Assembly (NCBI GenBank): GCA_004359425.1
Contig: PTEU01000001.1
Coordinates: 2,022,098 to 2,086,097, forward strand
Origin: Ideonella sp. MAG2
Lineage (GTDB): Bacteria > Pseudomonadota > Gammaproteobacteria > Burkholderiales > Burkholderiaceae_C
Direction: 5' to 3'
DNA length: 64,000 bases
Under the pieces are notes generated by a model, which was given only the letters and a program-made list of their open reading frames with translations, ran no database searches and had not been told where the DNA came from. Position numbers and translations under genes: made by a program. Within the stretch, counting starts at the first letter, position 1. Every line of letters begins with the position of its first letter. Below are positions 28,206 to 37,241 of the stretch, in pieces.

Positions 28206-29387
28206 TTAACGCAATTTCAAGCTGGCCAGACCAATCAGGCACAGCAGCATGGTGATGATCCAGAAGCGGATGACGACTTGAGTCTCATTCCAGCCCGACT
28301 TCTCGAAGTGGTGATGCAAGGGAGCCATCTTCAGAATGCGACGACCCTCACCGTATTTCTTCTTGGTGTACTTGAAGTAGGACACTTGCAGCATCACCGA
28401 CAAGGCCTCGGCCACAAAGATGCCCCCCATCACACCCAACAAAATCTCTTGCCGCGTGATGACCGCCACTGTGCCCAGCGCCCCCCCCAGAGAAAGCGCC
28501 CCGACATCACCCATGAACACCTGGGCAGGGTGGGCGTTGAACCACAGAAAGGCCAAACCTGCACCGGCGATGGCCGCGCAGAAGATCATCAGCTCACCCG
28601 AGCCCGGAATGTAGGGAAACAGCAGGTATTTGGAATGGACCACATTGCCCGTGACGTAGGCAAAGATGCCCAAGGCCGACGCCACCAGCACCACCGGCAT
28701 GATGGCCAACCCGTCCAGACCATCGGTCAAGTTGACGGCGTTGCTGGCTCCCACGATGACAAAGTAAGTCAGGGTCATGAAGCCAAACACGCCCAGGGGA
28801 TAGCTGATGGTTTTGAAGAAGGGCACCATCAGGTCCGCCTTGGGTGGCAAATCGTTGGAGAAGCCGCTTTGCACCCAATTGAGGAACAGTTCAATGACAC
28901 GCAGATTGGAGTTCTCCGACACCGCAAAGGCCAGATAGATGGCGGCAACGATGCCGATCAAAGACTGCCAGAAAAACTTCTCGCGTGAGCGCATGCCCTC
29001 TGGGTCTTTGAGCACCACCTTGCGCCAGTCGTCGATCCAGCCAATGGCCCCGAAGCCAAAGGTCACGACCATCACGATCCACACAAAGCGGTTGCTCCAG
29101 TCGCTCCACAGCAAGGTCGAGACACCGATACCGATCAGGATCAAGGCCCCTCCCATGGTGGGCGTGCCCCGCTTGGCCAAGTGGCTTTGCACACCGTATT
29201 CACGGATGGGCTGACCGATCTTCAGCTCTGTGAGTCGGCGAATCACCCAGGGCCCAAAGGCCAGGCCAATCAGCAAAGCCGTCATGGCTGCCAGCACGGC
29301 CCGGAAGGTCAGATACTGGAAGACTCGCAAAAAGCCAAACTGCTCTGGATAGAGCCCTTGCAGCCATTGCGCCAAACTAAGCAGCAT
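28206..29387 (-). CDS. mraY: Phospho-N-acetylmuramoyl-pentapeptide transferase
   Basis: The 393-residue, ten-helix enzyme transfers phospho-MurNAc-pentapeptide to undecaprenyl phosphate, forming lipid I. Motifs: [34 protein letters not shown] (the Asp pair), [13 protein letters not shown] (catalytic Asp) and [15 protein letters not shown], with [15 protein letters not shown] near the end. Length is normal for beta-proteobacteria. Its start overlaps the murF end by 11 bp and the next gene begins 3 bp after its stop. Confidence 0.98.
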   Translation of the reverse strand: MLLSLAQWLQGLYPEQFGFLRVFQYLTFRAVLAAMTALLIGLAFGPWVIRRLTELKIGQPIREYGVQSHLAKRGTPTMGGALILIGIGVSTLLWSDWSNRFVWIVMVVTFGFGAIGWIDDWRKVVLKDPEGMRSREKFFWQSLIGIVAAIYLAFAVSENSNLRVIELFLNWVQSGFSNDLPPKADLMVPFFKTISYPLGVFGFMTLTYFVIVGASNAVNLTDGLDGLAIMPVVLVASALGIFAYVTGNVVHSKYLLFPYIPGSGELMIFCAAIAGAGLAFLWFNAHPAQVFMGDVGALSLGGALGTVAVITRQEILLGVMGGIFVAEALSVMLQVSYFKYTKKKYGEGRRILKMAPLHHHFEKSGWNETQVVIRFWIITMLLCLIGLASLKLR

Positions 29388-30780
29388 GTGCGGCTCCTCC
29401 TTGTGCGGGTTGAGCGCCCTGCAAGGCCGCCACGACTTGTTCCATCTTCATGAATCGTGAGCCCTTGACCAACACCGATGCAAACGGTGCCAACGCCGGC
29501 AGGGCCTCGATCAAGGCCGCTGTGTTGGTGAAATGGCGGGCCCCAGTGCACGCCTTTGCCGCATGAAGCATCAACTCACCCGCACACCAAACTTGCTCCA
29601 GCCCAGCGGCTGCGGCCTGTGCGCCCACCTCGGCGTGAAAGGCTGGGCCTTGGTCTCCCACCTCGCCCATATCGCCCATGATCAGCAAGCGCGGCCCCGG
29701 CAGGGCGGCCAAGACCTGGATGGCAGCACGCACAGAGTCGGGGTTGGCGTTGTAGGTGTCGTCCACCAAGGTCAGTGCTTGGCCATGCCGGGACAGCGGC
29801 TTGACCTGGGAGCGGCCAGCCACCGGAGAAAACTGCTCCAAACCCTCGACCACCTGGGCCAAAGAGACGCCTGCCGCCAGCGCCGCTGCACTGGCTGCCA
29901 GCGCATTTTTAACGTTATGAGCACCGGCAATGTGGAGGCGGAACTCGGCACTGCCTTGCGGCGTAGACATCTGCACCGCCCAGTGGTCGACAGACCAATG
30001 GGCCTGGCCGACCACTTCGGCCCCCTCGCCTGCCTTCAGTTCGTCTCGCAACGCAAAGCGCATCACAGCGCGTCCTGCGCAAAGTGCCATCCAGAGCTTG
30101 GTATAGGTATCGGCCGCCGGGAAGACGGCAACGCCATCCATCGGCAATGCAGACAACACACTGCCGTTCTCGCGCGCCACGGCCTCTACGGTGTGCATGA
30201 ACTCCTGATGCTCACGCTGGGCGTTATTGACAATCGCCACGGTAGGCTGCGCCATGGCGGCCAGCTCAGCAATCTCGCCTGGGTGATTCATGCCCAGCTC
30301 CACCACCGCCAAGCGGTGCGAGGCCCGCAAGCGCAGCAGCGTTAAGGGCACGCCAATATGGTTGTTGAAGTTGCCCGCCGTGGCCAAGGCCGCCTCACCC
30401 GCAGCCGCACGCAAAATGCTGGCCACCATTTGGGTGACGGTGGTTTTGCCATTGCTGCCGGTCACGGCAATCAAAGGCAATGAGTATTGGCTGCGCCATG
30501 CCGTGGCCAACTGCTGCAAGCCCTGCAGCGCATCAGGCACCTGCAGGCCAGGCAAGTCGGCGTCCGCCAAACCTCGCTCAGCCAGCGCAGCACAAGCGCC
30601 ACTCGCCTTGGCCTGAGGCAAAAAGTCGTTGGCATCAAAGCGCTCGCCACGCAAGGCCACAAACAAGTCACCGGGCTGCAAACTGCGGGTGTCAGTGTGG
30701 ACGCGCGTGAAGACTTGCTCAGCCGACCCGACCAGGGTGGCACCAGAGAGTGCGCGTTGCGCTTGGGCCAAGGTCCACAT
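29377..30780 (-). CDS. murF: UDP-N-acetylmuramoyl-tripeptide--D-alanyl-D-alanine ligase
   Basis: The Mur ligase of about 467 residues adds D-Ala-D-Ala. N-terminal domain: [20 protein letters not shown]; central domain: [20 protein letters not shown] and [21 protein letters not shown]-terminal domain: [20 protein letters not shown] and [20 protein letters not shown]. The start is either ATG 30780 or GTG 30783, both overlapping the murE stop; GGAGG lies upstream of both. The C-terminus runs into the mraY start. Confidence 0.97.
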   Translation of the reverse strand: MWTLAQAQRALSGATLVGSAEQVFTRVHTDTRSLQPGDLFVALRGERFDANDFLPQAKASGACAALAERGLADADLPGLQVPDALQGLQQLATAWRSQYSLPLIAVTGSNGKTTVTQMVASILRAAAGEAALATAGNFNNHIGVPLTLLRLRASHRLAVVELGMNHPGEIAELAAMAQPTVAIVNNAQREHQEFMHTVEAVARENGSVLSALPMDGVAVFPAADTYTKLWMALCAGRAVMRFALRDELKAGEGAEVVGQAHWSVDHWAVQMSTPQGSAEFRLHIAGAHNVKNALAASAAALAAGVSLAQVVEGLEQFSPVAGRSQVKPLSRHGQALTLVDDTYNANPDSVRAAIQVLAALPGPRLLIMGDMGEVGDQGPAFHAEVGAQAAAAGLEQVWCAGELMLHAAKACTGARHFTNTAALIEALPALAPFASVLVKGSRFMKMEQVVAALQGAQPAQGGAAHAA

Positions 30781-32306
30781 CACACGGCCCCTCCTTTGGA
30801 ACGTGCCGCCAGCGCTTGCTGGGCCACCTCGGCGTCCAAGAAGCGATGCTTGACGCCCTTGATCTCTTGATAGTCCTCATGGCCTTTGCCAGCGATCAGC
30901 ACCACATCCCGAGTGTCAGCCTCGCCCACTGCGGCGTAGATGGCTTCGCGGCGGTCCGGCATCACCCGCCAGGCCGATTGGGCAACGCCCCCCGGCACAC
31001 CGGCTGTGATGTGGGCCAAGATGGCCTCTGGGGACTCGCTGCGGGGGTTGTCGCTGGTGGCGATGACGCCATCCGCCAGACGGGCGGCGATGCCACCCAT
31101 CAAGGGGCGTTTGCTGGGGTCACGGTCACCACCACAGCCAAACACGCAATGCAGACGCCCGCCCCGAGCACGGGCCATGGCCCGCAATGCACCGAGGGCT
31201 TTGTCCAGTGCGTCGGGGGTGTGGGCGTAGTCCACCACCACCTCCGGGCCGCCCGCCGACATGACCCGCTGCATGCGGCCGGGCACCGGCGTTACCTGCT
31301 GAGCTGCGGCTGCGCTCTCAATCAAACTATGACCCAGGGCCCGTAAGCCGGCGATAACGACCAAGAGATTGCTGACGTTGTAGTCGCCAATGAGGCTGGT
31401 TTGCACACTCACCCGCTGCGAACCTTCCACTAGGTCAAAGCCCAGGCCCTGCGCGGTGTAATGCACGGCCTCGCCACGCAAGCGAGCCTCAGCGCCCACC
31501 GACACCGTCCACAGCTCCATGCTGGATGACGCCAACTCCGCAGCCAGGAGTTCACCCTGGGCATCATCAACGTTGATGCACGCCGCCCGCAGGCCAGGCC
31601 ATGCAAAAAGGGCGCGCTTTGCCGCCCAGTACGCAGCCATGTCACCGTGGTAGTCCAGATGGTCTTGGGTGAAGTTGGTGAACAGGGCCACGTCGATCGA
31701 TGTGCCCGCCAGCCGCTGCTCCACAATGCCAATGGAAGAGGCTTCAATGGCGCAGGCCTTGAGCCCACGCGCCACCATCCGGCCAAGGCCCGCTTGCAAA
31801 ACCACGGGATCGGGGGTGGTCAAGCCGGTGAACTCAATGGCCCCTTCTGCGGGCAGGCTGCCGTCAGGCGCTGGCGGCTGGCCAATGCCCAAAGTGCCCA
31901 CCACTCCACAGGTTTGGCCCAACACGCTCAAGGCTTGGGCCGTCCACCAGGCGGTCGAGGTTTTGCCATTGGTGCCCGTGGTGGCCACCAGACTCAGTGC
32001 TTGGCTGGGGTGCCCATAGTAGGCATCGGCAATGGACCCTGTCGCAGCCTTTAAGGCGGGCAACGTGGCAATGCGCGCGTCTTCAAACCCAAAAGCCTCC
32101 ACGCCTTCTGCTTCCACCAAGACGGTGGTAGCACCGGCTGCCAGCGCTTGCTTGGCGTAGTGTCGGCCATCTGTGGCATAGCCGGGCCAGGCAATGAAAG
32201 CATCACCGGGCTGTACCTTGCGGCTGTCTGTACGCAGCTCGCCCGTCACCCAAGAGGACAACCAGCGCGCTGCTGCAGCCGGGCTTTTCAAGCGAGTCAG
32301 CGCCAT
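30780..32306 (-). CDS. murE: UDP-N-acetylmuramoyl-tripeptide synthetase (meso-DAP-adding)
   Basis: The 508-residue ligase adds the third amino acid of the stem peptide. It has LRTDSRKVQPGDAFIAWPGY, ATTGTNGKTSTAWWTAQALS, EASSIGIVEQRLAGTSIDVA and FTNFTQDHLDYHGDMAAYW. Near the C-terminus, TSDNPRSESP is the D-N-P-R motif of enzymes that select meso-diaminopimelate over lysine. I chose ATG 32306 (MALTRLKSP); an in-frame extension to 32513 runs into ftsI and has a biased composition. 61 bp separate it from ftsI. Confidence 0.97.
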   Translation of the reverse strand: MALTRLKSPAAAARWLSSWVTGELRTDSRKVQPGDAFIAWPGYATDGRHYAKQALAAGATTVLVEAEGVEAFGFEDARIATLPALKAATGSIADAYYGHPSQALSLVATTGTNGKTSTAWWTAQALSVLGQTCGVVGTLGIGQPPAPDGSLPAEGAIEFTGLTTPDPVVLQAGLGRMVARGLKACAIEASSIGIVEQRLAGTSIDVALFTNFTQDHLDYHGDMAAYWAAKRALFAWPGLRAACINVDDAQGELLAAELASSSMELWTVSVGAEARLRGEAVHYTAQGLGFDLVEGSQRVSVQTSLIGDYNVSNLLVVIAGLRALGHSLIESAAAAQQVTPVPGRMQRVMSAGGPEVVVDYAHTPDALDKALGALRAMARARGGRLHCVFGCGGDRDPSKRPLMGGIAARLADGVIATSDNPRSESPEAILAHITAGVPGGVAQSAWRVMPDRREAIYAAVGEADTRDVVLIAGKGHEDYQEIKGVKHRFLDAEVAQQALAARSKGGAV

Positions 32307-32367
32307 GTGGCAAGCCTCCCCCAGGGCAGGGCGGCGCGGCAGCGCTGGGCGGTGAACGGGCTGCACG

Positions 32368-34146
32368 TCATTGGCGCGTTTCCTTTTGTGCGTTTGCAGT
32401 GGGCGCTTGCGCCACCACCTGCGGCTTGATGTCCATATCGGGGGCAACACCCAGGGTGCGCAAAGTCTGCTCGACCACGGTCTTGAAGACGGGTGCGGCC
32501 ACCAAACCACCAAAGTAGACGCCCGAAGGCTCGTCCACCATCACGGCCACCACCACACGCGGGTTATCGATGGGCGAGATGCCTGCAAACCAAGCGCGGT
32601 GCTTGTCGCTGTTATAGCCCTTGCCTTCCAGCTTTTCTGCCGTACCCGTCTTGCCGCCGGCCGAATAGCCCAAGGGTTGCGCCTTGGGGGCCGTGCCTTC
32701 GGGGCTGACGGTGCCGCGCAGCATCTCTCGCATGGTGCGAGCCGTCTCGGGCTTGAAGATGCGGGCACCGGGCTGAGACGGCTGATCCTTGATCAGGGTC
32801 AGCGGGGCCAGCTCTCCATCGCGTGCAATGGCGGTGTAGGCCCGCGCGATCTGCAACAGCGAGGCAGACAGGCCATAGCCGTAACTCATGGTCGCCTTCT
32901 CGACGGGCTTCCAGCTCTTCCAGGCGCGCAGCTTGCCGGTGGCCGTTCCCGGAAAGCCGATCTGCGGCTTGCTGCCAAAACCCAAGGCCGCGAACATTTC
33001 ACCCATGTCGCGGTTTTCCAGGCGCTGGGCAATATGAACCGTGCCCACATTGCTGGACTTTTGAATGACCTGAGAGATGGACATGGACGGCCGACCATGG
33101 CTCCCGTCATTCACCAAGAGCGGCCCGACTTTGAAGGGAGAGGTGTCCAGCACATGGCTCGGCTTGACCAAGCCTTGGTCCAGCGCCAGTGACACTACAA
33201 AGGGCTTGACCGTGGAGCCGGGTTCAAAGACGTCGGTGATGGCTCGGTTGCGCAATTGCCCGCCACTCAGGCCTTTGCGCTCGCCGGGCACATAGCTGGG
33301 GTAGTTGGCCAGCGCCAGCACCTCGCCCGTCTGGGCGTCCAGCACCACAATGCTGCCTGCCTTGGCTTTGTGCTCTTGCACGGCATCACGAATGCGTTGG
33401 TAGGCCAGGGCCTGGATTTTGGAGTCGATGGTGAGTTGAACATCGCTGCCGTCGCGAGGATCGACCGCCTCACCCAGCTCTTCAACCACGCGCCCCAAAC
33501 GGTCTTTGACCACCCCGCGTGAACCACGGTGGCCCTGCAGCGCGCTCTGGAAGGAGTACTCGATACCTTCCTGACCCTTGTCTTCAATGTCGGTAAAGCC
33601 CACCACATGGGCTGCGGCCTCGCTCTCGGGGTAGCGGCGCATATAGCCCGGCTCCAGCTGCACCCCTTTGATGCGCAGGGCGCGAATTTGCTGGGCAATG
33701 CCATCGTCCATTTGGCGGCGGATGACCACATAGGCACCGCCGTCATCCACCTTGTTGTCAAAGTCCTGTGGCTTGATCTTCAACAGCGCCAGCAAGGCGC
33801 GCTTTTGTTCGGGCGTGGGATTGAAATGACGGGGATTGATGGCCAGCGTGGGGGCATTGATGCTGATGGCCAGGATCTGGCCGTTGCGGTCCAGAATGCG
33901 GCCACGGCTGGCAGGCAGGGTCAGGGTCGCGGCATAGCGCTCTTCGCCCTTTTTCATAAAGAAGCCTGAGGCCCACACTTGCACATAGAGCGCCCGCCCC
34001 ACCAACACCGCGAATGCAGCCCCCACCAAAAACACCAGGAAGCGGCTGCGCCACGGTGGGGTCTTAGACGCCAGCAAGGGGCTGGTGGAGTAGTTCACCC
34101 CTTTGACCGATTGGCTGACCGCAGCCTGCGCACGCAAGACCTTCAC
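32368..34146 (-). CDS. ftsI: Peptidoglycan transpeptidase FtsI (PBP3)
   Basis: The 592-residue class B penicillin-binding protein cross-links septal peptidoglycan. It has one N-terminal helix (FLVFLVGAAFAVLVGRALYV), the dimerisation domain starting ASRGRILDRNGQILAIS, and the transpeptidase motifs FEPGSTVKPF (S-x-x-K), KSSNVGTVHI (S-x-N) and GGKTGTAEKL (K-T-G). The start is GTG 34146, overlapping the ftsL stop as GTGA. All catalytic motifs are intact. Confidence 0.98.
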   Translation of the reverse strand: MKVLRAQAAVSQSVKGVNYSTSPLLASKTPPWRSRFLVFLVGAAFAVLVGRALYVQVWASGFFMKKGEERYAATLTLPASRGRILDRNGQILAISINAPTLAINPRHFNPTPEQKRALLALLKIKPQDFDNKVDDGGAYVVIRRQMDDGIAQQIRALRIKGVQLEPGYMRRYPESEAAAHVVGFTDIEDKGQEGIEYSFQSALQGHRGSRGVVKDRLGRVVEELGEAVDPRDGSDVQLTIDSKIQALAYQRIRDAVQEHKAKAGSIVVLDAQTGEVLALANYPSYVPGERKGLSGGQLRNRAITDVFEPGSTVKPFVVSLALDQGLVKPSHVLDTSPFKVGPLLVNDGSHGRPSMSISQVIQKSSNVGTVHIAQRLENRDMGEMFAALGFGSKPQIGFPGTATGKLRAWKSWKPVEKATMSYGYGLSASLLQIARAYTAIARDGELAPLTLIKDQPSQPGARIFKPETARTMREMLRGTVSPEGTAPKAQPLGYSAGGKTGTAEKLEGKGYNSDKHRAWFAGISPIDNPRVVVAVMVDEPSGVYFGGLVAAPVFKTVVEQTLRTLGVAPDMDIKPQVVAQAPTANAQKETRQ

Positions 34147-34427
34147 CGTGACGCTCCTGAGGCGGGCTTGTCGGCCACATAGACGGTGGTTTCAGCCGTG
34201 GCTTGGCGCATGGCCAATTTGTCACGAGCCACTCGCTCTACACGCAAATGGGTGGCCGCCGTACGGCGCTCCGCCTCCAAACGGCGCTCGTCGGCCTGCA
34301 ATTGCTGATCCTCCGCCCGTGCGCGCTCCAAATCGACAAACAAACGGCGCGACTCATAGCTGACCTTGACCAAGTACAGGCCACTGGCCACCAGGGCGAT
34401 GAGCAACAAGGTGGAAAGCCGCGTCAT
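34143..34427 (-). CDS. ftsL: Cell division protein FtsL
   Basis: The 94-residue bitopic protein has a membrane helix ([20 protein letters not shown]) followed by a heptad-patterned coiled coil ([20 protein letters not shown] ...), as expected for FtsL, which pairs with FtsB and FtsQ. It overlaps rsmH at the start and ftsI at the end. Identification relies on position and architecture since the family is poorly conserved. Confidence 0.92.
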   Translation of the reverse strand: MTRLSTLLLIALVASGLYLVKVSYESRRLFVDLERARAEDQQLQADERRLEAERRTAATHLRVERVARDKLAMRQATAETTVYVADKPASGASR

Positions 34428-35383
34428 GCTCGTGGCTCCAAAGGCGCTTGGAGGCGCTCGGCCACCCGCAGCACCGCCGAGCGTGAGCGGGGGTTGTCTC
34501 GAACCTCGCCCTCGCTAGGCTTGATGCGCCCCAAGGGAGCCAGCCTCAGCGTGCGGCTGGGCGGCGCAAAGGGTGCCCGACGGTCAATCTCTTCACGGCT
34601 CTCATGCGCAATAAAGGTCTTGACGATGCGGTCCTCCAGCGAGTGAAAGCTGATCACCGCCAAATGCCCGCCTGGTGCCAACAGCGCCAGGGCCGCTCTC
34701 AGCCCCTGCTCGAGCTCTTCAAGCTCGGCATTGACGAGAATCCGTAGAGCCTGAAATGTGCGCGTTGCAGGGTTCTGGCCTGCCTCGCGGGTCTTGACCG
34801 CGCCAGCCACGAGCTGGGCCAGTTCACCTGTGGTTCGAGGCGGGTTCCCACTCGCCCTGCGAGCAACAATCGCCTTTGAAATCGATACAGCAAACCGTTC
34901 TTCCCCATAGTCGCGTATCACCTGTGCAATAAGGCGCTCATCGGCGCGGGCTAGGAATTCCGCAGCAGTCTCGCCACGGGTCGTGTCCATGCGCATGTCC
35001 AGCGGGCCGTCGAAACGGAAGCTGAAGCCGCGCTCTGGATCGTCGATTTGGGGCGAAGAGACGCCCAAGTCCAACATCACCCCTTCCACCTGCCTGACCC
35101 CCATCTCCGCCACAGCCTCAACGGCGTTAGCGAACGAGGTGTGGCAGATGTGGAAACGAGGATCCACGATGGCATCGGGGCCGCTGTGCGCTGCAGCAAT
35201 GGCGGCGGGGTCTTTGTCAAAGGCGATCAGGCGGCCACCCGGCCCAAGCTTGGCCAGCAGCGCGCGCGAATGCCCGCCACGTCCAAAAGTGCCGTCCACA
35301 TACGTGCCATTGGGGTCCGTGAACACGGCGTCCACGGTTTCCTGCAAGAGCACGGTGGTGTGCATCAAGGTGGCCGTGCTCAT
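34424..35383 (-). CDS. rsmH: 16S rRNA (cytosine(1402)-N(4))-methyltransferase
   Basis: The 319-residue SAM-dependent enzyme methylates C1402 of 16S rRNA. Motifs: [34 protein letters not shown] (SAM site), [40 protein letters not shown] and [17 protein letters not shown]. It follows mraZ with a TGATG overlap, the usual start of the division cluster. Confidence 0.98.
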   Translation of the reverse strand: MSTATLMHTTVLLQETVDAVFTDPNGTYVDGTFGRGGHSRALLAKLGPGGRLIAFDKDPAAIAAAHSGPDAIVDPRFHICHTSFANAVEAVAEMGVRQVEGVMLDLGVSSPQIDDPERGFSFRFDGPLDMRMDTTRGETAAEFLARADERLIAQVIRDYGEERFAVSISKAIVARRASGNPPRTTGELAQLVAGAVKTREAGQNPATRTFQALRILVNAELEELEQGLRAALALLAPGGHLAVISFHSLEDRIVKTFIAHESREEIDRRAPFAPPSRTLRLAPLGRIKPSEGEVRDNPRSRSAVLRVAERLQAPLEPRA

Positions 35384-35823
35384 CAGTAGGTGAACCCCTT
35401 GATGGCGTCCGGCATAGGCTGGGCAATGACCTGTTGCTCGCGTTCGGCATAGCGGCCAGCATCCCAGAGCTCAAAGTGCGAACCGATGCCCATTAACAGC
35501 ACGTCACGCTGTAGGCCCGCATAGGCCCGCAACACCGGGTCGATGAGCACGCGGGAGGCACCGTCGATCTCGACTTCGCTGACGAAGCCCAGAAACACGC
35601 GCTTCCAAGCCAGTGCCTCCATGGGCAGCGCGGCAACACGGTCTCTGAAGGGTTCCCACACGGGCTGCGGGAAGACCAATAGGCAGCCATCTGGATGCTT
35701 GGTAATGGCCAACTGACCACGGGCATCGGCCAGCAAGGCATCCCGGTGCCGCGCAGGCACGGTCAAGCGCCCCTTCCCGTCAAGGGTCAGCGATGCCGCA
35801 CCAAAAAAGCCCGTCGTAGACAC
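35383..35823 (-). CDS. mraZ: Transcriptional regulator MraZ
   Basis: The 146-residue protein has two AbrB-like MraZ repeats: [20 protein letters not shown] and [20 protein letters not shown]. MraZ binds repeats upstream of its own operon and represses the division cluster. I chose the GTG at 35823 (VSTTGFFG) because GGAG stands 9 bases upstream and the promoter described below leaves a 5' leader of about 20-25 nt; longer starts would run into the -10 region. The N-terminus ([10 protein letters not shown]) is a little longer than the common M-F-x-G-A form. Confidence 0.92.
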   Translation of the reverse strand: MSTTGFFGAASLTLDGKGRLTVPARHRDALLADARGQLAITKHPDGCLLVFPQPVWEPFRDRVAALPMEALAWKRVFLGFVSEVEIDGASRVLIDPVLRAYAGLQRDVLLMGIGSHFELWDAGRYAEREQQVIAQPMPDAIKGFTY

Positions 35824-35851
35824 AAAAACCCACTCCAATGCACGAATCTGC

Positions 35852-35880
35852 ACTGTAACGGTGTTTCCGCACAGGGTCAA
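35852..35880 (-). promoter_or_regulatory. Sigma-70-type promoter for mraZ and the division cluster
   Basis: On the minus strand TTGACC (35875-35880) and TACAGT (35852-35857) are separated by 17 bp. Transcription would start near 35845, giving a leader of about 22 nt before the mraZ GTG. No clear set of G-T-G-G-G MraZ boxes is visible; one GTGGG lies at the start codon region. Confidence 0.6.
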
Positions 35881-36195
35881 CGTCAGGCCAGAAAAAAACC
35901 AATGAAATCAACTACTTACAAGAACAATCGCAAGTGAAAATCCTTTAAAAGCAAGGACTTGCACGCGACTTCGCAAGTGAAATTTGAGCAATAAGGGAAT
36001 GCCCGGTGAGCGGCTGATAAGCCACCAAGGCCTACCCGAATGGTTGAGGTGCAGGGCCTCACGGCTTCTACAGGCCCAGGCAACGGGCGTGATGAGGGCG
36101 CAGGCGGGCGCGCCCGTCACATGGAGGTGTGAAGGCGCGGGCGGCCAGGGCAGCGCCAGCTTGGCGATGCCCTTTACCTGTGAGCCAAAGCCGGC
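35881..36195. other. Intergenic region between mraZ promoter and carbonic anhydrase end
   Basis: I see no convincing gene here. Near the promoter the sequence is AT-rich and holds two copies of TCGCAAGTGAAA (35928-35939 and 35971-35982, 43 bp apart) and an ACTTGC/GCAAGT inverted repeat, possible binding sites for a regulator of the cluster. The rest (36000-36195) is GC-rich with a GGGCGCGCCC palindrome and no recognised RNA structure. Confidence 0.5.
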
Positions 36196-37025
36196 TCAGT
36201 TGGACTCTTTGATCAAGCGGCCGGAGGCCTGCTGGATGGGGCGCGCATTCATGGGGTACAGACGCGCAAAGATGTTGATTTGCTCGGGCGAGATATGGAC
36301 GGGCGTCTTCATCACCATCCACAACACGCCTTCGCTGCACGGCGGGGTGGTGAGCGAGCCCATATAGGTGAAGTAGCGCTTGTCTTCAGGCAGCAGTTGC
36401 TTGAGGTCAATCACTGAAGGGGCGGCCTGCTCTTCACCCTTTTCCAAGGGCAGGGCATTCCAGACGTTTTGAATCACTGGCTGGGCGGACCCACGGTCCA
36501 GCAACACGGCCACGACCGCCAAGCGCCCCTCTGGATCTTTGTGTACCAAGTGCGCCACCATGTCGAACTGGCGACCGTTGATGCGCTCTTCGGACGGGCG
36601 ATGGAAATGGAACTGCAACAAGTCGTAGCGACGCCCCATGACGGTGATGGAGTTGCCAGGCGGCAGGTTGACCTGCACGGTATGGCCGTTATCGACCACC
36701 GAGAAGCCGGTGGGCTGATAGTCGAAATTGATCGGCTCTAGCTGCACCTAGCATCTGCGTGGGCAGCGGGGTTGGTTACCCGCATCACATTGGGATGTTT
36801 CAGCTCCGGAGGCTGTGCCGCCCCCAAACGCTCTGCCAATTTTTGGCGCAGCGCGTCCATGGACTCTGGGCTCGCAGCCGGTTTGGCAACGGGAGCCGGT
36901 GCCGCATGAGCGGCCGCCGGTGCTTTGGCAGGCGCATGCGCCGCCTCCGAAGCCCAAGCCGACGATAAGGCAGCGGACAGGGTCACAAGCATGAAGGCGG
37001 GTGTCAGACGGGGGAGGTAGGTCAT
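36196..37025 (-). pseudogene. Alpha-carbonic anhydrase, interrupted by a deletion/frameshift
   Basis: The N-terminal part (37025 to ~36747) has a signal peptide (FMLVTLSAALSSAWASEAAH) and an Ala/Pro-rich linker ending HPNVMRVTNPAAHADA, then stops. The C-terminal part (~36746 to 36196) continues in another frame from VQLEPINFDYQPTGFSVVDN through VQVNLPPGN, LLQFHFHRPSEERINGRQFD (two zinc His) and YFTYMGSLTTPPCSEGVLWM. The segment with HWSY-like start and QSPI motif that normally joins them (about 50-60 residues) is absent. A periplasmic enzyme interconverting CO2 and bicarbonate is expected if intact. It is read divergently from the histidine kinase gene. Confidence 0.8.
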
Positions 37026-37241
37026 GGCTAGAACAATGAACAAAGCCGCAATAGCCTCTCTTATCGACGCTTGCCCTGCGGGCTTGAGGGCGCACCTGCA
37101 AGCTGCCCTGCGGAGCTCGGGTCGCTCCCAAGCGAATTGGCAGGTCTTGGTCTGGTGTTTGTGCGCGTGGTGGCCCACTCTTGGTGCGATAGTCTGGTGT
37201 GCAGCGGCCTGTCGGCACGGTCGCTCTTGCTCAAGGACCTC

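Noticed and set aside
35908..36195. An RNase P RNA or other structured RNA upstream of mraZ
   Set aside because: A GATAAGCC match and GC-rich stems looked suggestive, but the conserved rnpB cores (such as GAGGAAAGTCCGGGC) are absent on both strands.
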